From: Parashewanella sp049608225
GTDB taxonomy: Bacteria; Pseudomonadota; Gammaproteobacteria; Enterobacterales; Shewanellaceae
Length of the DNA stretch: 64,000 nt
Direction of reading: 5' to 3'
NCBI GenBank assembly: GCA_049608225.1
Contig: JBMYXI010000008.1
Span: 1-64,000 of the forward strand
The notes beneath the pieces are model-generated. The model was not told the origin of the DNA. It saw only the letters and a program-made list of their open reading frames with translations, and ran no database searches. The translations under genes were made by a program, and so were the position numbers. Below are positions 24,676 through 32,069 of the stretch, in pieces (position 1 is the first letter of the stretch; each line of letters begins with the position of its first letter).

Positions 24676-26735
24676 ATACTATCTCTGAGTGGTTAAATAA
24701 AGCCGCGGGCAGGCACGATATTATTCTGGCAGTAATGCTAATGGTCGCCGTTTTTATGATGATCGTTCCTTTGCCTACACCATTAGTCGATTTACTTATT
24801 GCGATCAATTTAGCCTTATCGGTAACTCTATTAATGATCGCGATTTATATACGTGATCCCTTAGAGTTTTCAGTCTTTCCTTCAATATTACTGGTAACCA
24901 CACTTTACCGACTTGCGTTAACCATTAGTACCAGTCGATTGATATTACTTCAGCACGATGCTGGTGAAATCGTTTATACGTTTGGTAATTTTGTGGTGGG
25001 TGGTAACTTGGCTGTCGGTATTATTGTCTTTGCCATCATCACCATTGTTCAGTTTATTGTAATTACTAAAGGTTCGGAACGTGTGGCTGAAGTAAGCGCG
25101 CGTTTTTCTCTTGATGGCATGCCAGGTAAACAGATGAGTATTGACGGTGATATGCGTGCTGGGATCATCGATGCTAAAGAAGCAAAAAAGCAACGTGCGA
25201 AAGTGCAAAAAGAGAGTCAACTTTATGGTGCGATGGATGGTGCTATGAAGTTCGTAAAAGGTGATGCTATTGCGAGTATCATTGTGATTTTTACCAATAT
25301 CATAGGCGGTATAACTGTCGGTGTACTTCAGCACGATATGTCGGCGTCCGAAGCGTTAAATACTTATGCTGTCCTTTCGGTAGGTGATGGACTAATTGCT
25401 CAGATCCCATCCTTACTTATTTCAATCACTGCAGGCTTGATCGTAACCCGTGTTCCCGGTGAACAAAGACAAAACCTAGGTAAAGAGGTTGTTACTCAGA
25501 TCAGTAAGCAGCCCTCTTCATTGCAAATGGCTGGATTAGTGATGATTACATTTGCCATCATTCCTGGCTTTCCACTTTGGGTATTTGGTTCTCTTGGTGC
25601 GTTAACATTTTTCATAACTTGGTGGTTAGCGCGACAGCAGAAGAAAGTGACTGAAACCGGTGGCGATGAAAAAGCCTTTCCAAAAGAAGGTGAGGAATCT
25701 ACTGATGATGCAAACATGCAACCGGGTGCTGTTCCACTTATGTTGTATTTAGGTTCAGATTGTCCTCATCAAGGAATGAAAGAGTCATTGCATAGACTTC
25801 GCTGGTCTCTGTTTGAGCAACTGGGGGTTCCGTTGCCAGAAATTCAATTACAAATTGTTAAAAGAGACATTCAAGGGCAATGCGATATTCATTTGTATCA
25901 AGAACCTGTTTTACAGCTACAACTCGATCCTGAAGAAGCCTTGTTAGACATTCCATATAGTTCTAGCTTGGTTAATGCCCGTGAAGAAGTCATGAGTTTT
26001 AATGGGCAAACCATATATTGGATAAAAGGACAGGATATTAAAACAGCCAAAGATCAAAATTTACCTGTCGTCGAAGGAGAAGCGATTCCATCTTGTTTAA
26101 TAAACAAGGTCGCCGATCGTTTTATTGGTGAGTTTATTGGGGTGCAAGAAACGCGATATCTTATGGATGCGATGGAAAATAAATATGGTGAACTTATTCG
26201 AGAACTACAACGATTGCTATCAGTCGGTAAGGTCGCAGAAATTCTGCAACGATTAGTTGAAGAAGGGATCTCGATCCGAGACTTGAGAACCGTGTTTGAA
26301 ACCTTAGTTGAGTGGGTGCCTAAAGAAAAAGACGTCATTATGCTTACTGAATACGTAAGGATCTCATTAAGGCGTCATATAAGACATAAGTTTGCTACCG
26401 AGCAAGGTTGGATCAGTGTGTTGATGGTTGGAGAAGGAATTGAAAATTTGATTCGAGAGTCTATCAGACAATCTACCGCAGGCTCTTATTCAGTGCTTAA
26501 TACGGCGCAAACCCAAATGATTTTAAATTCCATAAAAGAGCTTTTACCTGAAAACCAAGCTTGTGGTTTATTGACATCGTTAGATGTTCGACGCTATCTA
26601 CGAAAAATTGTTGAACGAGAGTTATTCACTACTCCTGTGCTTTCCTACCAAGAGCTGGGTGATGACGTCGAAATAAAAGTTATTGAGCATGTTGATTTAG
26701 TCGGTGAAGCACTTGATGCTGCAATGAACGCTTAA
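24672..26735 (+). CDS. sctV: T3SS export apparatus protein SctV (SsaV/FlhA family)
   Basis: This 687-residue protein (SsaV 681) has about eight membrane spans in residues 18-330 and a large cytoplasmic domain (about 360-687) that forms the nonameric ring. The FHIPEP region is clear: SARFSLDGMPGKQMSIDGDMRAG and AMKFVKGDAIASI, given in parts. Translation starts at a TTG overlapping the ssaM stop (TTGA), with a GGGGG ribosome site 7 bases before it. The other gate proteins (SctR, S, T, U) do not follow in this window. Confidence 0.95.
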   Translation: MNTISEWLNKAAGRHDIILAVMLMVAVFMMIVPLPTPLVDLLIAINLALSVTLLMIAIYIRDPLEFSVFPSILLVTTLYRLALTISTSRLILLQHDAGEIVYTFGNFVVGGNLAVGIIVFAIITIVQFIVITKGSERVAEVSARFSLDGMPGKQMSIDGDMRAGIIDAKEAKKQRAKVQKESQLYGAMDGAMKFVKGDAIASIIVIFTNIIGGITVGVLQHDMSASEALNTYAVLSVGDGLIAQIPSLLISITAGLIVTRVPGEQRQNLGKEVVTQISKQPSSLQMAGLVMITFAIIPGFPLWVFGSLGALTFFITWWLARQQKKVTETGGDEKAFPKEGEESTDDANMQPGAVPLMLYLGSDCPHQGMKESLHRLRWSLFEQLGVPLPEIQLQIVKRDIQGQCDIHLYQEPVLQLQLDPEEALLDIPYSSSLVNAREEVMSFNGQTIYWIKGQDIKTAKDQNLPVVEGEAIPSCLINKVADRFIGEFIGVQETRYLMDAMENKYGELIRELQRLLSVGKVAEILQRLVEEGISIRDLRTVFETLVEWVPKEKDVIMLTEYVRISLRRHIRHKFATEQGWISVLMVGEGIENLIRESIRQSTAGSYSVLNTAQTQMILNSIKELLPENQACGLLTSLDVRRYLRKIVERELFTTPVLSYQELGDDVEIKVIEHVDLVGEALDAAMNA

Positions 26736-26743
26736 GGTCGAAT

Positions 26744-28081
26744 ATGAAGCTACCAGATAAAGAAAGCATTGTAGAAGAAATTAAAGAAAGCTTGTTTTTA
26801 AACCCGTTTGAGGTCGATAAAACAATACCGCCTGTTCGTTTCTTTGGGCGGATCCAAGAAGTCGGGGCGACGTTAGTTCGTTCAACTTTAGCTGGCGCGC
26901 ATCAAGGCGACTTGTGTCTTATTGCTGGCCGATTAAATGCTGAAGTCATTGCTGTAAAAGGTGATGAAGCTATTTTATCTCCATTTGATGCAACATCTGG
27001 ATTACAAGCTGGCGAAACCGTTGAATTGTTAGGGCATGGTCATCAAATATCACTTGGAGAAGATTTATTAGGACGAGTTGTTGATGGATTAGGGAGGCCC
27101 ATTGATGATAAAGGTGAATTACAAACAGAAGAAGTAAGAGCGAATAAAGGTTCTGCACCCGATCCATTAAGTCGAAGTCTAATTAAAGATGTTCTGCCAA
27201 TGGGAATTAGAAGTATTGATAGTGTGTTGACCTGTGGTGTGGGACAGCGTGTCGGTATTTTTGCTGCAGCAGGTGGTGGAAAAAGTACGCTACTTGGCAT
27301 GATTGCTTCTAGCTGTGAAGCGGAGGTCATTGTACTCGCATTGGTTGGCGAACGTGGAAGAGAAGTTCGTGAATTCATGGAATATAACTTAACGCCTGAA
27401 GCTCGAAAAAGAACGGTCATGGTGGTTTCAACGTCTGATAGACCCCCGCTTGAACGAATGAAAGCGACCATGACGGCGACGACAATTGCGGAGTACTTTC
27501 GAGACCAAGGCAAGGATGTGTTATTGATGGTGGACTCACTTACTCGATTTGCTAGGGCAGCAAGGGAAATTGGATTGGCTGCAGGAGAGCCGGCAGTTTC
27601 AAATGGCTTCCCCCCAAGTGTATTTGTAAAGTTATCGTCATTGGTTGAGCGGGCTGGGCCTGCAGCAACAGGCAGTATTACAGGCATCTATACAGTGCTG
27701 GTGGAAGGCGATGATATGAATGAGCCTATTGCTGACGAAGTGCGCTCTTTATTGGATGGTCACATTATATTGTCGCGTAAACTTGCTGGTGCGGGCCATT
27801 ATCCCGCCATTGATGTTAATGCAAGTGTGAGTAGGGTTATGGACATTATTGTTGACGATGAACAGAAACAACAAGCTGCTAAACTCCGCAATATGCTTGC
27901 TAAGTATGAAGAAGTCCAACTGTTGATCCGTGTGGGTGAGTATGAATCAGGGCAAGATGAAGAGACAGATGAAGCGATTGCTAGACATCAAGAAATCATG
28001 AAGTTTTTACGGCAAGCAGTGGATGAATATAGCGATTATGAAACAACTAAAGCACAGCTATCTTCAACGGTTTTAGGTTGA
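26744..28081 (+). CDS. sctN: T3SS ATPase SctN (SsaN type)
   Basis: This is a 445-residue hexameric ATPase related to F1-beta and FliI. It strips chaperones from substrates and unfolds them. The Walker A motif is AAAGGGKST (Lys180), Walker B is VLLMVDSLTRFARA, and GERGREVREF and PSVFVKLSSLVERAG are family markers. Length is close to SsaN (433). It starts 8 bases after sctV and leads sctO, sctP and sctQ. Confidence 0.96.
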   Translation: MKLPDKESIVEEIKESLFLNPFEVDKTIPPVRFFGRIQEVGATLVRSTLAGAHQGDLCLIAGRLNAEVIAVKGDEAILSPFDATSGLQAGETVELLGHGHQISLGEDLLGRVVDGLGRPIDDKGELQTEEVRANKGSAPDPLSRSLIKDVLPMGIRSIDSVLTCGVGQRVGIFAAAGGGKSTLLGMIASSCEAEVIVLALVGERGREVREFMEYNLTPEARKRTVMVVSTSDRPPLERMKATMTATTIAEYFRDQGKDVLLMVDSLTRFARAAREIGLAAGEPAVSNGFPPSVFVKLSSLVERAGPAATGSITGIYTVLVEGDDMNEPIADEVRSLLDGHIILSRKLAGAGHYPAIDVNASVSRVMDIIVDDEQKQQAAKLRNMLAKYEEVQLLIRVGEYESGQDEETDEAIARHQEIMKFLRQAVDEYSDYETTKAQLSSTVLG

Positions 28082-28096
28082 GACTAAGGTTAAGTT

Positions 28097-28498
28097 ATGG
28101 CGACATCTGAAATCGAGCCTCAAGATCAACAAACATTAAAACGGATCTTGGATATTCGTTCAAAAAAAGAAGATAAGTTGCGTCGTCGAATAAGTGAAGT
28201 TAAAAAGAAACTACAGCAATTACAAAATGATAAGCAACAAGCGTTGGATGATCGTAACAAGGTGATTGAGGATATTCGACAAATGGCTGTTCCAGAGGAA
28301 TCGCTTGATCATAGTGAGTTATCTGACTTTAAAACTGTGTTATCACAGTGCTATCAACAAGAGCGGGGGTTGGCTGAGAAAGCGATTTCAATTGAAGACG
28401 AAATTCAACAAACTAAGCTAACGATAGAGCAGATGGATAAAGAAGTTTTTCAGTTAGTTAAGGATCAGGAAAAATTACAGGCGGTGTTCGATGAGTAA
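28097..28498 (+). CDS. sctO: T3SS stalk protein SctO (SsaO type)
   Basis: This 133-residue protein is an almost entirely alpha-helical, charged coiled coil like FliJ and YscO (SsaO 125). SctO enters the SctN hexamer and contacts SctV. Sequence conservation in this family is low; length, composition and place after sctN decide the call. It overlaps sctP by 8 bases. Confidence 0.85.
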   Translation: MATSEIEPQDQQTLKRILDIRSKKEDKLRRRISEVKKKLQQLQNDKQQALDDRNKVIEDIRQMAVPEESLDHSELSDFKTVLSQCYQQERGLAEKAISIEDEIQQTKLTIEQMDKEVFQLVKDQEKLQAVFDE

Positions 28499-28943
28499 TT
28501 CGATTAATGTTCAGAAAACAAATAAGACCGAGCACACTGAAACAAAACAAGATAAGCATGTTGATCCCCAATCTCATGAAGCGCAAAAATTTCGAGGTGT
28601 TTTCATGCGCTTTGAAGACAAAGGGGAAGAAAAGAACTCTTCGAAAAAAATTCCTGAAACGACCAAAGCTATTTTGTCAAAGCAAGGTGGTATTTGTAAA
28701 TTAGGTCATTCAGAAGTATCAAGATCCGGTGATATGTTGTGCTTTCGAATGGTTAATGGCCCCTTGATGGGCATGATCATGGAAGCACGTTTAGATAAAA
28801 AAGGTATCACTTTGAAAATTTATCCTAAGCATGAGAAACAAGCGAGAGTGATGCAAAACATTAAGCCTAAGCTGGCAGATAATTTTGCACATATGAAAAA
28901 AAATGTTGAACTGAATATTATGCCAGTCGGCTCAGGTTATTAA
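28491..28943 (+). CDS. sctP: T3SS needle-length regulator SctP (SsaP type)
   Basis: This is a 150-residue protein whose first 60 residues are Lys/Glu/Gln-rich and unstructured, followed by a compact domain (about 65-150; KLGHSEVSRSGDMLCFRMVNGPL, in parts). It is close in size to SsaP (124) and much shorter than YscP. SctP proteins set needle length and trigger the substrate switch through SctU, which is missing here. Identification is mainly by position between sctO and sctQ. Confidence 0.7.
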   Translation: MSNSINVQKTNKTEHTETKQDKHVDPQSHEAQKFRGVFMRFEDKGEEKNSSKKIPETTKAILSKQGGICKLGHSEVSRSGDMLCFRMVNGPLMGMIMEARLDKKGITLKIYPKHEKQARVMQNIKPKLADNFAHMKKNVELNIMPVGSGY

Positions 28944-28954
28944 GGGATACGATA

Positions 28955-29830
28955 ATGCAAAGCAGTGAAATAATGAGAGCAAGTCAAGTTATCGGTAAAG
29001 GGCTCGAAGCACAAAATTGTCAACTCGAGTTGAAACCATTTCAAGGCAATGGTTTTTTTTGGCAACATCAAAATGCCGCAGCAGGTGTGGGCATATGGTG
29101 TTCACAAAAAGATTGGGAAAAAGCGGTACTTGATAATACTGGCATATCGATTTTAGATAAACTTCCTGAAGACTTTATTCCTTGCATCGGTGCTGCTGTA
29201 TTCGAAATTGTTGGCAGTTGGATTGTAGAGTCTGTTAGTGAAACTCCCGAACCAATGGTGCTTGAAGAGAATATATATCCGATATTAACATTGTCAGGTG
29301 TTCGCTGTGTGCTGATTAACTGGCCGATTGAAGAATGGCAACCTATGGTTTCTCATTGGGCACCTTGTTCGGGCGACTCTCCTGATATTAATATGAGTTT
29401 AATTGCGGGTTATCGCCCTCAGCAAAACAGCATCCCTGAATTTCCTGAGATAGGTGCGGGCATGTGGCTAGATCAAAGTGCTGATGTTGAAGAAGGCCAA
29501 GCGATTTTGTGGTGGCAACGACCGTTAGCGAGAGTGACAATTAAAGGTTCAGTTGAATCTGGGAGTATTGATATTTCTATTGATGAAATTCTAAATGACG
29601 TTACTTTTTCGCATCCACCATTGTTAGCGGAGCTCGCTACTGCGCAAGTAAATCTTGCCGATATCGGTATCATGATGGAAGGTGATGAATTTCCAATTCG
29701 AATGACTAATAATAGTGATATACGCCTTTGTCGACAGTTAGATGAAGTTCACCAAGAAACCCTAGGAACAGTTTCATTATTGAGGAGTCCATCGGGTCTT
29801 ATTGCTAAAATAGAAAGCAAAGCCAATTAA
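28955..29830 (+). CDS. sctQ: T3SS cytoplasmic sorting-platform protein SctQ (SsaQ type)
   Basis: This is a 291-residue protein with a FliM/FliN-type SPOA domain at the C-terminus (about 215-290; LLAELATAQVNLADIGIMMEGDEFPI, in parts) and a divergent SPOA-like region before it. SsaQ is 322 residues and also yields a short C-terminal product from an internal start; no strong internal ribosome site was seen here. It is the last T3SS gene on this strand. Its stop overlaps by 3 bases the stop of a convergent peptidase gene. Confidence 0.85.
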   Translation: MQSSEIMRASQVIGKGLEAQNCQLELKPFQGNGFFWQHQNAAAGVGIWCSQKDWEKAVLDNTGISILDKLPEDFIPCIGAAVFEIVGSWIVESVSETPEPMVLEENIYPILTLSGVRCVLINWPIEEWQPMVSHWAPCSGDSPDINMSLIAGYRPQQNSIPEFPEIGAGMWLDQSADVEEGQAILWWQRPLARVTIKGSVESGSIDISIDEILNDVTFSHPPLLAELATAQVNLADIGIMMEGDEFPIRMTNNSDIRLCRQLDEVHQETLGTVSLLRSPSGLIAKIESKAN

Positions 29831-30984
29831 AATTCTAGCGCTTTCATAGCGGCTACCACCATTGCTTGAATTTGCGCGACTATTTCTGCCTCTGTTGCTG
29901 CATCGTAGCCTTTTATTTTTGGCGTATGTATATGCCCATTGGGTATAGTCAGGTTAAATTGCTTCATTAACCGAATCGAACGATAAGAGATCTCGTTAGA
30001 TAGGTAACCGCCGCCAGAGCCTGTTACCGATGTTTGGTTTTTTAAATCAGCTAATGTTTTCGCTTTGAACTTTCCTTGCTGTAATGTTGAGACTTGTTTG
30101 TTATCGTTTACTTTCCATTTACCATTAATGGATTGCATGGCTTTAACAGGCAAAGTAAATTCGATAAATTCAGCACCGTTTAATGTTTTGCCTCTAAGTC
30201 GTGGAGCTTTAGGAGACTGTTTACTCGCTTTGGTATAAATATTGAGGTTATCCGGTGCTACAGCACTGCGGTTTTTTGCAGGAAAATGCTCTAAATCAAA
30301 ATCTGTTCTTCCCATGCTTACCGTAAATACTGCATCTATGCTTCTGGCTCTAAACATGGGCGTTAGGATTCCTTCAATCATGCCTTGATCAAAATCGACA
30401 AAACGTACAGGGATCATGACAGTTTGAATTTGAGCTGTCTTTTTGCCCACTTTAAATTTAAACCCATCTAGTGCAAGTGCTGCTAACCCTGATGGATTAC
30501 TTTGAGCAATATTTTTATCTAAGAAAAAGGGGTCAAAGCCAGTGAGCAGAATTTTAATATCAGTTTTGGGAGAGAAGTGAAGATCATTTATCCCTCGAGA
30601 GGTCGTTTCAATCGAGCGAGTAAGAATTTGTCGTTGCCAGTTTGCTAACTGAAGTTTAGTGTCATTATCATCTTTAGCCAGTTTACGTAATGCAAGTCGA
30701 GACCAATATAAAGGCCTATCATCAAAATGCCCTGCTTGCACATCACGGACTGCTTGTTGCCATAAGCGATTACCTATGGTAGCGGTAGCTTGGGTGATTT
30801 GTTGTTCGTTAGTCGCTGTTTTTATTTTCTGCTTGAAAATTGACACAAGACCGTCGTAGCGAGAGGCGATGTTAGGTATGTCGGTTTGGGCTTTTGACAG
30901 CCTTAACTCTTCAACATTTAGCGCTAATGCGGCAACAGAAAGGCTGCATAAGAGTAATGAAGTCGTAAATAATATCTTAAGCAT
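29827..30984 (-). CDS. Exported pyroglutamyl-peptidase-like protein (peptidase C15 family)
   Basis: This 385-residue protein has a signal peptide (about 1-21, LKILFTTSLLLCSLSVAALA). A region of about 120 residues precedes a C15-type domain: ILLTGFDPFFLDKNIAQSNPSG fits the start of pyroglutamyl peptidases, and SMGRTDFDLEHFPAKN fits the middle, where the catalytic Glu would be expected. The catalytic Cys of the classic enzymes (motif around PxSxxAGxYLCN) is not clear; the matching place reads TGSGGGYLSNEISYRS, with Ser instead of Cys. So it may be inactive or changed. GGAG precedes the ATG at 30984. It lies tail to tail with sctQ. Confidence 0.72.
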   Translation of the reverse strand: MLKILFTTSLLLCSLSVAALALNVEELRLSKAQTDIPNIASRYDGLVSIFKQKIKTATNEQQITQATATIGNRLWQQAVRDVQAGHFDDRPLYWSRLALRKLAKDDNDTKLQLANWQRQILTRSIETTSRGINDLHFSPKTDIKILLTGFDPFFLDKNIAQSNPSGLAALALDGFKFKVGKKTAQIQTVMIPVRFVDFDQGMIEGILTPMFRARSIDAVFTVSMGRTDFDLEHFPAKNRSAVAPDNLNIYTKASKQSPKAPRLRGKTLNGAEFIEFTLPVKAMQSINGKWKVNDNKQVSTLQQGKFKAKTLADLKNQTSVTGSGGGYLSNEISYRSIRLMKQFNLTIPNGHIHTPKIKGYDAATEAEIVAQIQAMVVAAMKALEF

Positions 30985-31000
30985 CTTTCACTCCGTGAAG

Positions 31001-31912
31001 TTAATACATTAATGATTGCAATGATTCTTGATTCGAAAACCGTTTCGCAAAAAATTCCAAAAATGCACTTATATTACTGGCGAGCTGCCGTCTGCTTGAA
31101 TATACGCCATAAACCTTAAAAGGTTCAATTGGCCATTCTTGTAAAATTGGGACTAGTGAGCCAGAAGCCAGTTCTTGCTTGCAATTTGAATTAGACAACA
31201 TGGCAACCCCGAAGTCATCTAGTGCTAATTTTTTGACCATAATAGCACTGTTAACTCGAACTTTTTTTTGAAAGCTCACCATGGTTTTGCGCTTCCCCTT
31301 ACCTAAAGGCCAAATGGGCGCTGAGCGGGATGTTCCGAGTAGAATGCCTTGATGATTAATTAAGTCTTGTGGCGTCGCTGGAGTGCCGTGCGCTTTCAAG
31401 TAAGTGGGACTTGCGACTAAGATAGGTTGCCTTTCAAACAATAATCGTGCGATTAAATCAGAGGATTGCAGTGGTCCATACTTTATTGCAATATCATAAC
31501 CTTCTCCGACCAGTCCAACTTCGTTGTCAGTAAACTGGATGTCTAGGGTGACATTAGGGTAAAGTCGCATAAATCCGCTTGCCATGTTGGCAATCAGTTC
31601 CTGACTGAAGGATACCGGAATGGCAATTCGTAGTGATCCAGATACATCATTTTGAGTGTTTTCGATAATGGCTTTTGCCGCTTCGATCTCATTACCAATG
31701 GTGTCGCAATGTTGGTAAAACAAAGCACCAATTTGTGTCAGGCTTAAATTACGGCTATTTCGCTGCAAGAGTCTTACGCCCAATTGTTCTTCAAGTTGGG
31801 CAACCTTACGACTAATGGTCGATTTTGGCATGCCTGTCTCTCGAGCGGCTTGCGAGAATCCTTTAGCTCGGACGACGGCTGCAAATAGCATCATCCCGTT
31901 CAAATCAGGCAT
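31001..31912 (-). CDS. LysR-family transcriptional regulator
   Basis: This 303-residue protein has an N-terminal winged HTH (about 4-62; GFSQAARETGMPKSTISRKVAQLEEQLGVRLLQR, in parts) and a substrate-binding domain (about 90-295). It resembles the CrgA/DSBA-like LysR subgroup. It is divergent from the fused carboxylase gene across 157 bp, the usual arrangement of a LysR regulator with its target, although control of that gene is only inferred. The exported peptidase gene follows 16 bases downstream on the same strand and may share its transcript. Confidence 0.9.
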   Translation of the reverse strand: MPDLNGMMLFAAVVRAKGFSQAARETGMPKSTISRKVAQLEEQLGVRLLQRNSRNLSLTQIGALFYQHCDTIGNEIEAAKAIIENTQNDVSGSLRIAIPVSFSQELIANMASGFMRLYPNVTLDIQFTDNEVGLVGEGYDIAIKYGPLQSSDLIARLLFERQPILVASPTYLKAHGTPATPQDLINHQGILLGTSRSAPIWPLGKGKRKTMVSFQKKVRVNSAIMVKKLALDDFGVAMLSNSNCKQELASGSLVPILQEWPIEPFKVYGVYSSRRQLASNISAFLEFFAKRFSNQESLQSLMY

Positions 31913-32069
31913 ATTTTATCACTGTCTCATAAATGGAACAAAGCGTCTATGTCAGTTTAATGGCAATTTGAGCATGATAAAAGTTATATTTAACATTCAT
32001 AAAAATAATTTTGGATTTGTTGGTAACTTACCGACAAAACAGAGGCTAGGATAAGCAGAGGATCTTAGG

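Noticed and set aside
27043..27687. Long minus-strand ORF (214 codons) opposite sctN
   Set aside because: It is antisense to the conserved ATPase and its composition is that of a mirrored reading frame.
15256..29830. Flagellar export locus instead of T3SS
   Set aside because: A secretin, a needle subunit, an EspA/SseB filament and SsaM are present, and no flagellin, hook or rod genes are seen.
11142..29830. Integration by a tRNA-linked island
   Set aside because: No tRNA gene, integrase or direct repeat was found at either end of the T3SS locus within the window.
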